A stretch of 62,009 nt of DNA, from positions 1-62,009 of the forward strand of contig JAUJPG010000014.1 in the NCBI GenBank assembly GCA_030447245.1. The letters run 5' to 3'. Shown piece by piece: positions 17,792 to 26,130 of this stretch; position 1 is the stretch's first letter, and each line of letters begins with the position of its first letter. A model generated the notes under the pieces. That model was not told the origin of the DNA, ran no database searches, and worked only from the letters and a program-made list of their open reading frames with translations. The position numbers and the translations under genes are program-made. This stretch comes from Chloroflexota bacterium (GTDB lineage Bacteria > Chloroflexota > UBA6077 > JACCZL01).

Positions 17792-18194
17792 GTCATCCCG
17801 AGCGCAGCGAGGATCTCATGTCCATGGACCCAGCACCTAAGCCACGAGCCACTCTCCACCTCATCGTGCTCCCCGAGACCTGATGCGCGAGTACTACGTC
17901 TACATCATGAGCAGCAAGACGCGAAGACTGTATGTCGGCGTGACCAACGATCTCGGCCGTCGGGGATTCGAGCACCAGCAAGGCGCCTCGGCGTTCACGA
18001 GTCGGTACAACATCACCAGGCTCGTGTACTACGAAGCGATCGGCAATGTTGTCAGCGCCATCGAGCGCGAGAAGCAGATCAAAGCATGGTCGAGGCCAAG
18101 AAGCTCGCCCTCATCGAGTCCGTCAATGAGCGTTGGCGTGACCTGAGCGTTGACGGTTCATGCGCATCAGATCCCTCGCGTCGCTCGGGATGAC
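17792..18194 (+). mobile_element. 403-bp unit: GIY-YIG nuclease gene between 30-bp inverted repeats
   Basis: Left arm 17792-17820 is GTCATCCCGAGCGCAGCGA plus GGATCTCATG. Right arm 18165-18194 is CATCAGATCCCTCGCGTCG plus CTCGGGATGAC. Left and reversed right arms agree at about 26-27 of 30 positions. Inside lies only the GIY-YIG gene, whose stop codon falls within the right arm. The same arms close on themselves in the short palindromes at 13751-13822 and 42114-42189, which look like nuclease-less derivatives. I know of no named insertion-sequence family with this layout. Confidence 0.65.
17883..18193 (+). CDS. GIY-YIG nuclease domain protein, one frameshift near the C-terminus
   Basis: ATG at 17883, coupled to a TGA just before it (TGATG). 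The domain reads YYVYIMSSKTRRLYVGVTND then LGRRGFEHQQG: the GIY-YIG strands, and the Arg and His of the active site. RLVYYEAIGNVVSAIEREKQ, with the metal-binding Glu, follows. A missing base near 18091-18096 shifts the frame. In the other frame it continues AKKLALIESVNERWRDLS, the normal end of this family, then SDPSRRSG and TGA at 18191-18193. The last nine residues are encoded by the palindromic arm itself. GIY-YIG enzymes nick or cut DNA; small single-domain members (about 80-100 residues) have no firm role. The shift could be an assembly error. Confidence 0.85.
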
Positions 18195-18366
18195 ATGAAG
18201 CATCCTCGGGTTGACACAAGACGTGCTGCGGATCACAGGAAGCATGCTCGCGGTCACTGTGGGAGTGCTCGGAATGGCCGAGGGGGTGCTCGGGACGCGG
18301 TCGAGACGCTTGGGGCGACATGGAGGTTGGATGGCCGGCCGCCGGCGACCGGTCGCGGGTGACTGA
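18195..18366. repeat. Degenerate 21-23 bp tandem repeat after the element
   Basis: About six imperfect units share a core like GTGCTCGGGATGAC or GTGCTCGGAATGGCC (starts near 18208, 18230, 18251, 18272, 18294). Each echoes the tip of the right arm (CGCTCGGGATGAC) in the same orientation. There is no plausible gene. It ends directly at the MFS start, and I see no clear promoter for that gene within it. Confidence 0.55.
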
Positions 18367-19668
18367 ATGTTGATCACCGGGCGCTTCTTCTACGGCTGGG
18401 TGATCGTCGGCGTCGCGACGCTGGCGATGTTCGCCGCCACCCTGACCGGCGGAGCCGGCTTCTCGGTCTTCATCCAGCCGATGAGCGCGGAGCTGGGCTG
18501 GAGCCGCTCGGCGCTGGTGGGCGCGCTGAGCGCCGGGACGGTGGTCGGCGCGATAGTTGCTCCGTTCCTTGGCAGGCTGGTCGATCGCTACGGCGCTCGG
18601 GTGGCGCTGACCGGATGCGGTCTGGGAATTGCCGGATCGCTCGCGGTGGTGTCTACGGTGCGCACCGAGGCGGCGTTCCTCGTCGCGTACGGGCTGGCCA
18701 GAACGATCGACATGGGGGCGCTCAACCTCGCGGTCACCACCTCGGTCGCCAACTGGTTCGTGCGTCGGCGCGGTCGGGCGCTGGGGATCGCCATGACCGG
18801 CAACGCGATCGGTGTGATGCTGCTCGTCCCGTTGGCCCAGTGGCTCATCGAAGGGCCGGGTTGGCGGGTGGCCTGGCTGGTGCTGGGAGTGGGCTCTGGC
18901 GCCGCGCTGGCGCTGTCGGCAGCGTTGCTGCTCCGCCGGGCGCCGGAGGATCTCGGGCTGCGGCCGGACGGGGCGATTGCCGCGACTGGCGCTGAGGTCT
19001 CCACGAGTGAGGGCGCGGGTGCCCAGCCACCCCGCGTGGAGGCGATCGCCGCGCCCGAGGGGCCAGGCTGGACTGGCGCGCTGGCGATCCGCTCATCGGC
19101 GTTCTGGCTGCTCGTGCTCGCTAGCTCGGCGGGCCACCTGGCGATCTCCGGGCTCACGACGCACCAGGCGGCACTGTTCGTCGAGAACGGGATCTCGCCA
19201 GGGGCGGCGGCCGGTGCTGTCAGCCTGTACGGCTTTGCCTGGATCGTCGGAAGCCTGGTCTGGGGCTTCGTGATCGAGCGACTGGCAGCCCGGCGCGCGT
19301 TGGCGTTGTCGACGACGCTGGTCGCCGCCTGCGCCGCGAGCGTCTTTCTGGTTCGCGACCCCATCGTACTGGTGCTGTACGCCCTGGCCTACGGACTGGC
19401 GAACGGGGCCAAGGAGGCGCTCGATGCCGTCGTCTGGGCCGACTACTTCGGGCGGCACGCCGTCGGCGAGATTCGTGGTCTGTCTCGGCCGTTCGTCGTC
19501 GGCGCCGGCGCGCTCGGCAGCTTCGGCGGCGGCGTTGGCTACGACCTTGCCGGCAGCTACGCGCCGGCCGTGGCGCTCTTCGCGATCATCGCCCTGGCTG
19601 GCGCCGGCGCGGCGCTGCTGGCGCACCCGCCGCACCGGGTGCACTCTCCGGTCGCCGCCCGGTCCTGA
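18367..19668 (+). CDS. MFS transporter, OFA/MCT-like
   Basis: The protein has 433 residues with 12 predicted membrane spans. It opens MLITGRFFYGWVIVGVATLAMF, where FYGW in the first span is typical of the oxalate/formate antiporter and monocarboxylate porter branch. The loop 2-3 motif appears as GRLVDRYGARVALTGCGL near residue 62. NWFVRRRGRALGIAMTGNAIG near 135 is the family's loop 4 motif. The large central loop (about 195-235) is Ala/Glu-rich. The substrate is probably a carboxylate; this is inference only. Start ATG 18367 has a weak ribosome site and lies directly after the repeat array. Confidence 0.85.
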   Translation: MLITGRFFYGWVIVGVATLAMFAATLTGGAGFSVFIQPMSAELGWSRSALVGALSAGTVVGAIVAPFLGRLVDRYGARVALTGCGLGIAGSLAVVSTVRTEAAFLVAYGLARTIDMGALNLAVTTSVANWFVRRRGRALGIAMTGNAIGVMLLVPLAQWLIEGPGWRVAWLVLGVGSGAALALSAALLLRRAPEDLGLRPDGAIAATGAEVSTSEGAGAQPPRVEAIAAPEGPGWTGALAIRSSAFWLLVLASSAGHLAISGLTTHQAALFVENGISPGAAAGAVSLYGFAWIVGSLVWGFVIERLAARRALALSTTLVAACAASVFLVRDPIVLVLYALAYGLANGAKEALDAVVWADYFGRHAVGEIRGLSRPFVVGAGALGSFGGGVGYDLAGSYAPAVALFAIIALAGAGAALLAHPPHRVHSPVAARS

Positions 19669-19730
19669 CTCCTCTCGGAGGCCGGTGCGCGGACTCGCCA
19701 CATCGGCCGAGCGCCCCGGGGGCGAGCGGG

Positions 19731-19736
19731 CATAAT
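19731..19736 (+). promoter_or_regulatory. Candidate -10 box before the EamA gene
   Basis: CATAAT lies eight bases before ATG 19744. That spacing would place transcription start at or next to the ATG, giving a leaderless message and favouring 19744 over the ATG at 19735, which overlaps the box. Confidence 0.4.
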
Positions 19737-19743
19737 GGGGGGC

Positions 19744-20748
19744 ATGGCGGACTCGCTCGGACCGGATCGGCGCGCCCTGCTCCCGTTCGGCATCCTGCTC
19801 GTAGTCGTCCTGATCTGGGCGAGCAACACGATCGTCTCGAAGATCGTGCTCCGTGAGGTAAGCCCGCCCCTCCTGGCGCTGGTCCGCTTCAGCCTTGCCG
19901 CCGTCGCGTTCTATCTGCCGATCTTCCTGCTGATGCGTCGGGTGGCTCCGCCGCTGCGCCGCGACGAGCTCGTCCGACTGGGGTGGACCGGCACGCTCGG
20001 CTCGGCCAGCAGCGTCCTGCTGTTCACGATCGGCGTGTCGATGACGCCGGCCACCGACGCGGGGCTGATCTTGAGCACGGCTCCGATCTTTACCGCGCTG
20101 CTGGCCTGGCTGTTCTTGGGCGAGCGGCTCGGGCGTGTGCGCTCGCTCGGGATGCTCGTGGCGTTCGCCGGCGCGGGCGTGCTGGCGACCGACGGTCAAA
20201 TCACCGCGCCGGACGCGTCGATCCTGTTCGGTAGCCTGTTGCTGCTGCTCTGCCAGGTCGCCTGGGCCGGCTACACGCTGTCGAGCAAGGCACTGCTGGC
20301 GCGCCGATCGCCCCTCCAGGTTCTGGCCACCTCGCACCTGTTTTCCGCGGCCGCGTTGTGGCCGGCCACCGGCCTGCTCGGCGCCTGGGCCGAGCTGCCG
20401 CTCATCCTGGAGTGGTCACTCTCGACCTGGCTCGGCGTCGCCTACATGGCCGTGTTGGTCAGCGCCCTCAGCCAGGTGCTCTACATGTACGGCCTGCGCG
20501 CGGTCGCGGCGTCACAGGCGATCTCGTTCATGTACTTGCAGCCGGTCTTCACCGCCATCCTGGCGGCGCTGGTTCTCGACGAGCGGCCGACCTGGCTCAC
20601 CTTCGTCTGCGGCGCGCTGATCCTCTTCGGCCTCTGGCTGGTCAACCGCCCGCGCCCCCCGAAGCGCACGTCCCCCGCCGCGCCATCGCGAGCCCGGCCT
20701 CCCAGGCAGCACGTAGCTGCCGGACGTCCCCCAAGCGGGCTGCAGTAG
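19744..20748 (+). CDS. EamA/DMT-family permease
   Basis: The protein has 334 residues with ten hydrophobic segments in two EamA halves. The first half has LLVVVLIWASNTIVSKIVLR near residue 22 and ILSTAPIFTALLAWLFLGER near 112. The second half has WAGYTLSSKALLARRSPLQV near 175 and AISFMYLQPVFTAILAALVL near 255. The GER and LDERPTW helices are characteristic. DMT exporters move amino acids, nucleosides and other metabolites; no specific substrate is evident. The C-terminal ~35 residues are basic and Pro-rich. The start is set by the -10 box; a start three codons upstream (19735) is possible. It converges on the aminotransferase, with a 22-bp gap. Confidence 0.86.
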   Translation: MADSLGPDRRALLPFGILLVVVLIWASNTIVSKIVLREVSPPLLALVRFSLAAVAFYLPIFLLMRRVAPPLRRDELVRLGWTGTLGSASSVLLFTIGVSMTPATDAGLILSTAPIFTALLAWLFLGERLGRVRSLGMLVAFAGAGVLATDGQITAPDASILFGSLLLLLCQVAWAGYTLSSKALLARRSPLQVLATSHLFSAAALWPATGLLGAWAELPLILEWSLSTWLGVAYMAVLVSALSQVLYMYGLRAVAASQAISFMYLQPVFTAILAALVLDERPTWLTFVCGALILFGLWLVNRPRPPKRTSPAAPSRARPPRQHVAAGRPPSGLQ

Positions 20749-20770
20749 GGCCGCCGACCGCGGCTGCGCC

Positions 20771-21976
20771 CTAGACTGCCGCCGAGATGCCCTCGCCCGC
20801 GGCCTCGGCACAGGCCGCGGCGATACGCTGGGCGCCTTCGCGGATGTTCTCGCGGCTGGTGGCGAAGCTCAGGCGGATGTGCCCTTCACCGCCAGGTCCG
20901 AACTCCGTCCCGCTGCGCACGGCGACGCCGTGTCGAAGCAGGAACGGCACCATCGCGCGCGCCGGCACGTCGGCGTCGTACTTGATCCAGCCGTAGAACG
21001 TCCCCTGGGGCTGCCGCCAGGTCAGGCCACTGGCGTCGCGGAGCAGCTCGTCCAGCATCCCCCGTCGGTGGGCGTACTCCTCGACCATCCGGTCCGGCCA
21101 GTCACTCGGCGTGGTCAGGGCCACGAGCCCGGCCCGCTGCACCGCTGAGTTGACCGCGCCGACCGCCGTGCGGTGCACGATCATCCCGCTCTTCGCAATG
21201 CCAGCCTTGGCCGCCAGGTAGCCGAGCCGCCAGCCGGTCATCGCGTACGTCTTGGAGAAGGTCTGGGTGAACACCAGCCGCTCGGCGATGTCGGGTAGCG
21301 TCAGCGCCGAGACGAACTCGTGGCCGTCGAAGACGATGTGGTCGTACGCCTCGTCGGCGAGCAGGAGCAGGTCCCGCTCGACGCAGAATTCGGCAAGCGC
21401 AATCAGCTCATCTCGACGGAAGACGGCGCCGGTCGGGTTGCACGGGTTGACCAGGATCACCATGCGCGCGCGTGGCCCGGCGGCGGACCGCAAGGCGTCA
21501 AGGTTCAGGTGATAATCCTCGTCCAGCGGGACATTGGTCACCTCGGCGCCGATCGAGACGGCGACGTCGCCGTAGAGCGAGAAGGTTGGCTGCGGCATTA
21601 GGACCTGGTCGCCGGCATTCAGCGACCCTACCATCGCGGAGTAGACCGCTCCGCTCCCGCCGTTGGTGATCGTGACCTCGTCCGCGGTCCAGGGCGTGCC
21701 GGACTTCCGGGTCAGCTGGTCGGCGATCGTCGCGCGCAGTTCGGGATCGCCCTGGAATTGGGCGTAGTGGGTGTACCCCTGCTCGACGGCATCGCCGAGC
21801 GCCTGCACGATGTGGGGCGGTGTCGCGAAGTCGGGATCGCCCGTTTCCAGTCGAACAACTTCGGGCCCCGGCCGCGCCGCCTGCCCCGCGCGCTCCGACC
21901 GCGAAAGCCGTTGAACCAGCTCCGAGGGTTGCCGCACATGCACCTCCCGCCCAACCCGTTGGGCCGCAATCCGCAT
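20771..21976 (-). CDS. Class I/II PLP-dependent aminotransferase
   Basis: The protein has 401 residues, with a fold-type I aspartate/tyrosine aminotransferase pattern. VVRLETGDPDFATPPHIVQA appears near residue 38 and YTHYAQFQGDPELRATIA near 67. NPCNPTGAVF near 175 is the PLP-site Asn-Pro-Gly loop. DEAYDHIVF near 208 is followed by FSKTYAMTGWRLGYLAAK near 240, where the Lys forms the Schiff base. Near the C-terminus GGEGHIRLSFATSREN carries the carboxylate-binding Arg. ATG at 21976 begins MRIAAQRVGREVHVRQPSEL. Substrate range cannot be read from sequence. It diverges from the NDH-2 gene across 102 bp that must hold both promoters. Confidence 0.9.
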   Translation of the reverse strand: MRIAAQRVGREVHVRQPSELVQRLSRSERAGQAARPGPEVVRLETGDPDFATPPHIVQALGDAVEQGYTHYAQFQGDPELRATIADQLTRKSGTPWTADEVTITNGGSGAVYSAMVGSLNAGDQVLMPQPTFSLYGDVAVSIGAEVTNVPLDEDYHLNLDALRSAAGPRARMVILVNPCNPTGAVFRRDELIALAEFCVERDLLLLADEAYDHIVFDGHEFVSALTLPDIAERLVFTQTFSKTYAMTGWRLGYLAAKAGIAKSGMIVHRTAVGAVNSAVQRAGLVALTTPSDWPDRMVEEYAHRRGMLDELLRDASGLTWRQPQGTFYGWIKYDADVPARAMVPFLLRHGVAVRSGTEFGPGGEGHIRLSFATSRENIREGAQRIAAACAEAAGEGISAAV

Positions 21977-22078
21977 TGTGCCGCCCGCGGCCGGACAACC
22001 GCAAACCGTTGATTGCCGCGCCGCACAAAGGCCCGGCGTGGTACACCGTGTCGATCTGTGGAAGGAGGGGCGCGATCC

Positions 22079-23856
22079 GTGGCTGGAACAGGCGCTGACG
22101 GCCGTCCGATACGCGTACTGGTCCTGGGTGGCGGATTCGGCGGCGTGGCGGTGGCCCAGGAGCTCGAGCGGTTGGTCCCGAAGTCGGCGCGGCCGACCGA
22201 CGTCACCCTGGTAAGCCAGAACAATTACCTGCTGTTTGTGCCGATGCTCGCCGAGGCGGCGGCTGCGAGCATCGGGCTGACCCACATTCTGAGCCCCCTG
22301 CGCGAGCTGCTGCCGCGCACGCGCATCCGGGTCGAGTGCGTCGACTCGATCGATCTGGCAGGCCAGACGGTGACACGGGACCACGCACCGCGAGACCACC
22401 TGGTTGCACGGGCACCACCTCGCGCTTACCTGGCGTTGCCCAGGCACGCTCCCGATCAAGACGATCGGCGACGCGGCCCAGATCCGCAATCGGGCGCTGG
22501 AGATGCTCGAGGCGGCGGAGAACACGATTGATCGAGGCAGCGTCGGCGAGCTGACCTTCGTGGTCGTGGGACTACCTGGTGATCGCACTGGCCGCCGTCA
22601 GCCTCGCGAACTTACCTGCGCGTTGCCCAGCACGGGCTCCCGATCAAGACGATCGGCGACGCGCTGCTGCTGCCGCGGCGGGTCGGGCGCTGGAGATGCT
22701 CGAGGCGGCGGAGAACACTGATCGAGGTGAGCGTCGGCGGATGCTGACCTTCGTGGTCGCCGGCGGTGGCTACTCCGGCGTCGAGATCGCCGCCGAGCTC
22801 AACGACTTTGTGCGCGAGTCGGAGCGGGTCGCCTACCCGGTCATCGGACCGGCCGATGTGCGAGTGGTGCTGCTGCACTCCGGCAAGCGGATCCTGCCCG
22901 AGCTCTCCGAGAGCCTGGCTGAGTTTGCCCACCGCAAACTGGCCGAGCGCGGCGTGGAGATCCGTCTGGGCGCGCGTCTGGCGGCGGCCACGGCCGATCA
23001 GGTGCTCCTCCAGGACGGCGAGCGGATCGAGACCCAGACCCTGGTCGTCGCGATCGGCTCGGCTCCGAGTCCGGTGGTGCAAAAGATCGGCGTTCCAATG
23101 GTGCGCGGACGCCTCGCCGTCGACGCCGCGCTGCGGCTTTCCGGTCAGCCGTCGGTCTGGGCGATCGGTGATTGCGCGGCCGTGCCGCATCCGAAAACCG
23201 GTGAGGCGGCACCGCCGACCGCCCAGTTCGCGCTGCGCGAGGGCAAGACCGTTGCGCGCAACGTCATGGCGGCGATCCACGGGCAGCGGCAACGGCGCTT
23301 CACCTTCACCGGGCTGGGCGAGATGGTGTCGCTCGGCCACCACTCGGCGGTCGCCGAGCTTCTGGGCAAGTTCCAGATCGCCGGTCCGCTCGCCTGGATC
23401 ATCTGGCGATCGTTCTACCTGTCCCGCCTGCCAGGCCTCGAGCGTAAGCTGCGGGTGTGGCTGGACTGGAACCTCGACCTCCTGTTCCCGCGGGACCTGG
23501 TGCAGCTCGACGTCCAGCGCAGCCAGCGGGTTGCGCACGCGCATTACGAGTCAGGCCAGGCCATCATCCGCCAGGGTGAGCTGGCAGACGCGTTCTACGT
23601 GATCGTGCGCGGCACGGTGCAAGTGGTCCGCGAAGAGAACGGCCAGCAGACTGAGCTGGCCCGGCTCACGGAGGGCGACTCGTTCGGCGAGCTGGGCCTG
23701 ATTCAGCACCGCCGCCGATCCGCGACCGTTCGCGCCCTGGAGCCGGTCGACGTGATTGCTCTCGGCGGCGGCGACTTCGACCTGCTGGCCGGCAGTTGGA
23801 AGCAGCTCGGCCAGACCCTCGAACAGATCGTGGCAGTCCGAAGCTCGCCCCGCTAG
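22079..23856 (+). pseudogene. NDH-2-like FAD/NAD oxidoreductase fused to a cyclic-nucleotide-binding domain, frame-broken
   Basis: GTG at 22079 follows GAAGGAGGGG. The first FAD loop is RVLVLGGGFGGVAVAQELE, then NNYLLFVPMLAEAAAASIG. The NAD loop is VVAGGGYSGVEIAAELNDF. VWAIGDCAAVPH binds FAD again and is followed by PPTAQFALREGKTVARN. WLDWNLDLLFPRDLVQLDV marks the end of the NDH-2 body. A domain of about 115 residues then follows (ESGQAIIRQGELADAFYVIV, ELARLTEGDSFGELGLIQ), a Crp-like cNMP-binding fold. NDH-2 enzymes oxidise NADH and reduce quinone without pumping protons. The frame is lost between about 22385 and 22740, where a noisy tandem duplication lies; 3' of that all is intact. Confidence 0.85.
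22393..22759 (+). repeat. Imperfect ~190-bp tandem duplication inside the NDH-2 gene
   Basis: Two adjacent copies, about 22393-22569 and 22568-22759. They share exact blocks of 27 bp (22449-22475 = 22637-22663) and 34 bp (22492-22525 = 22685-22718), with indels between. Both encode fragments of the same segment (LPIKTIGD, then RALEMLEAAENT). A normal enzyme has it once. The mosaic of perfect blocks and indels resembles two error-rich versions of one locus left side by side. Confidence 0.85.
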
Positions 23857-24423
23857 CGGGCGATCCAGCCCTGCCCGACCCTTCGTCGCGGACAGCATGG
23901 ACTCGGCGAGGCTCTGGCCAGCCTGTCTGACAAGCCAGCGTGGAGCGTGAACCGACGTCGAGCAGCAGGTCCTGAGCGAGCCACAGCAGGCCCGCGGAGA
24001 CCTGCCTGCCGACCTTGACCCGGAGGGTGATGCCGGCTGCCGGCCTGGTCGCCCAGTTCGCCAGCGACCTCGTGACGGCCACCCTCCTGGAGGAGGTGCA
24101 AGACCGGGGCATTGACGGTGGTGGCGGCCAGCCGGACCGGCAGGAAGACGGCGCCGGGTAGACCGGGGCTAGTACACCGTCACGGGGTTGGGAGACGGCC
24201 TTCGCGCTCCTCAGCCGATCCCCGATCTGCGCAAGACCTACAGCCTCTCTTGGAGTAGGGACGCCTGGTGCTCGGCTACGATGGACCGCTCCTGACGCTT
24301 GACAGGTCTGACCCAGTCCGTTTCGCTGACCGGCAAGCTTGAGACGGCTTCAGGGGCGGGCGATAATGGGGCACCAAGTCGTGGACTGGGTCTGAGGGGG
24401 ATCAGGACGAATGGGAGGCTGAC
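23857..24423. other. Gene-poor stretch between NDH-2 and EthD genes
   Basis: No frame here has recognisable motifs or a ribosome site. Several minus-strand frames continue from the NDH-2 antisense and look like shadows. A GATAAT hexamer at 24361-24366 could be the -10 of the downstream EthD gene. The rest may be decayed coding sequence, but I cannot name it. Confidence 0.4.
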
Positions 24424-24744
24424 ATGACGAAGGTACTCGTCACGCTGCACAAGCGCCCCGAGGCGGGGGCGGACGAGTTTCGGCGCTACTGGCGGGAGAC
24501 ACACGGACCAATCGTGGCAAAGGTGCCGGGCCTGCGGAGGTACGTCCAGGACCACGTGCTGCCCGATCCTTCAGGGGTCAACCCGCCGTACGATGGCATC
24601 GCTGAGCTGTGGTTTGACAGCCCGGAGGCGTTCCAGGCTGGCCTCGCATCGCCCGAAGGTCAGGCGGTTTTGGCTGACGTGCCAAACTTCGCTGACCAGG
24701 AAATGTTGCAGGTCTTGATGGCCGAAGAGGTGACCATCGTTTGA
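24424..24744 (+). CDS. EthD-family ferredoxin-like barrel protein
   Basis: The protein has 106 residues. MTKVLVTLHKRPEAGADEFR, followed by RYWRETHGPIVAKVPGLRRYV, is the signature of the EthD/TIGR02118 family: dimeric alpha+beta barrels first seen in ether-degradation operons. YDGIAELWFDSPEAFQAGLA continues the fold, and AEEVTIV ends it. The conserved H of THGP is present. Members bind small hydrophobic or quinone-like ligands, mostly without known reactions. GGGAGG sits eight bases before ATG 24424. It stands alone, with no dioxygenase neighbour to suggest a substrate. Confidence 0.85.
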   Translation: MTKVLVTLHKRPEAGADEFRRYWRETHGPIVAKVPGLRRYVQDHVLPDPSGVNPPYDGIAELWFDSPEAFQAGLASPEGQAVLADVPNFADQEMLQVLMAEEVTIV

Positions 24745-24883
24745 GCTAGTCGACTGCGCGGGCGCCCTAACGCTTCCGAGAGCTGGCCGACCGCCTGGAC
24801 CCGCTTCTCGGTGCCCAATCCGAGTAGCCGAGGGCCATGTAGTGGCTCGTAGCTCATCGCGCAGTGGATCAGTGCAAGCACGA

Positions 24884-24907
24884 GTCCCGCCTACCAGGAG
24901 GCGGGAC
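24884..24907 (-). terminator. Hairpin downstream of tRNA-Gly
   Basis: A perfect 9-bp stem GTCCCGCCT / AGGCGGGAC with a 6-nt loop lies 11 bp beyond the 3' end of the minus-strand tRNA. There is no strong T-run after it on the minus strand, so it may stop or protect the tRNA transcript rather than act as a textbook terminator. Confidence 0.45.
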
Positions 24908-24917
24908 TGTCTGTTGG

Positions 24918-24988
24918 AGCGGGATAACGGATTCGAACCGTCTCTAGAAGCTTGGAAGGCTTCTGTGCTGCCGTTACACCAATCCCGC
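24918..24988 (-). tRNA. tRNA-Gly (anticodon TCC)
   Basis: Read on the minus strand: acceptor GCGGGAT pairs with ATCCCGC. The D arm is GTGTAACGGCAGCAC. The anticodon arm GAAGC-CTTCCAA-GCTTC gives TCC. The T arm is GACGG-TTCGAAT-CCGTT with one G-T pair. The discriminator base is T, usual for glycine, and CCA is not encoded. The total is 71 nt. TCC reads GGA and, by wobble, GGG codons. Confidence 0.93.
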
Positions 24989-25134
24989 GTGGCGCCTGAA
25001 TTCTAGGCCTGCCGGGTCCAGCCGCACAAGCCTCCGACTCCGCCAGGCTGGTGCCCCTTCATTTCCGCATCGCGCCGCTGGATGCATGCCTCCAATTCCA
25101 TCCCGCGGAACACCGATTTTCCCCCTGGTCAGCC

Positions 25135-25164
25135 CTTGCGTAGTGGACCGCCGGATGGTACACT
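25135..25164 (+). promoter_or_regulatory. Candidate sigma-70 promoter for the Rad52-like gene
   Basis: TTGCGT at 25135-25140 and TACACT at 25159-25164 are separated by 18 bp, giving a leader of about 70 nt before ATG 25243. Confidence 0.5.
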
Positions 25165-25242
25165 TGATCAGAACATCCGTTCGTTTCTGCGCGAGCCTCG
25201 GCGGCTAGCAGCGCGGCGCCAGACGGAGGCTGAGGAGTGGTC

Positions 25243-26028
25243 ATGACGAGGAAGTCTGAAGCGGTAGAGTCGGATGGCAGCGGGCCGGTGCAGACAAGGC
25301 CGGTGCCGGTTGAGCCCAGTCCAGGTGAGCCGGTGCGGATCGGCGACCGCCAGCCAGTAGCGGCGGAGCACGACGATGTCTACGCGCGCCTGGCTGCGCC
25401 GTTCGACACGACATTCAAGGACACGCGCGGCGGCGTGGAGCTGGAGTACATCACCGGCGAGCAGGCGATCAGTCGGCTGAACGAGACGCTCGGCGTGGCC
25501 GGTTGGAGCTTCCGCGTCCTGGAGCACGGAATCAACGCCGAGGCCGACGAGTGCTGGGTGCTGGGCGAGTTGTCGGCGACGTTCGGTCCGGCAACGGTGA
25601 CCCGGCAGCAGTTCGGCAGTCAGAAGGTCAAGCGCTCCCGCTCGAGCGGCACGCCGCTGGACATCGGCTTCGATCTCAAAGGCGCCGCGACCGATGCGCT
25701 GAAGAAGTGTGCCTCGCTGATCGGGGTCGGGCTCTACCTGTCGAAGAAGGAGTCGCCGATCGTCTCGACTCCGACGCTGATGGCGGTTCCATCCTCGATC
25801 TCCGACGGTGCGCAGCGATCGGCGGGTAGCGGAGACGCGCTGCTGTGCGAGGAGTGCGGCGAACCGCTGACCGAGACGCGCTTCAAGGATGGGACGACCT
25901 GGCCGCCGGAGCAGCTTGCGGGCTTCGGCCGACGCAAGCACAGCCGGGCGCTCTGCATGGCCCACTACCGTGAGGCTAACCAGGCCCGGCGACGCGCCGA
26001 GGAGGCACTCCAGCAGGTGCCGTTCTAG
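25243..26028 (+). CDS. Rad52/Rad22-like single-strand annealing protein with C-terminal cysteine knuckle
   Basis: The protein has 261 residues. The core at about 40-175 has the Rad52/22 pattern. DVYARLAAPFDTTFKDTRGG is followed by ELEYITGEQAISRLNETLG, GWSFRVLEHGI, a KRSRSSGTPLDIGFDLKGAA segment, and TDALKKCASLIGVGLYLSKK, whose GAATDALKKC helix is diagnostic. Such proteins form rings on single-stranded DNA and anneal complementary strands, in phages and some bacterial chromosomes. After a linker, CEECGEPLTETRF and a later C-x-A-H suggest a zinc knuckle. ATG 25243 is chosen with TGAGGAG upstream; GTG 25237 is possible. No phage genes adjoin, but tRNA-Gly is 250 bp away. Confidence 0.82.
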   Translation: MTRKSEAVESDGSGPVQTRPVPVEPSPGEPVRIGDRQPVAAEHDDVYARLAAPFDTTFKDTRGGVELEYITGEQAISRLNETLGVAGWSFRVLEHGINAEADECWVLGELSATFGPATVTRQQFGSQKVKRSRSSGTPLDIGFDLKGAATDALKKCASLIGVGLYLSKKESPIVSTPTLMAVPSSISDGAQRSAGSGDALLCEECGEPLTETRFKDGTTWPPEQLAGFGRRKHSRALCMAHYREANQARRRAEEALQQVPF

Positions 26029-26130
26029 CCCACGAATCGCCGATGGAGGACCAGGGACGGAAGACGGCGCCCGCTTCCGTCCCTGGTCCTCCATCGTGCT
26101 TCCGCGTCGCGCTGACTCTTACTACCGCGA

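Noticed and set aside
17368..17883. 171-codon Pro/Ser/His-rich plus-strand frame
   Set aside because: It is the repeat arms (read as HCHPERSE) and C-rich sequence translated; there is no fold, and it varies between the two repeat copies.
19093..20337. 414-codon minus-strand frame
   Set aside because: Low-complexity Gln/Arg/Glu composition opposite the MFS and EamA genes; a shadow of their codon bias.
24884..24988. Integration site (attL/attR) at tRNA-Gly
   Set aside because: I looked for a direct repeat of the tRNA 3' end in the flanks and found none in the window, and there is no integrase gene nearby.
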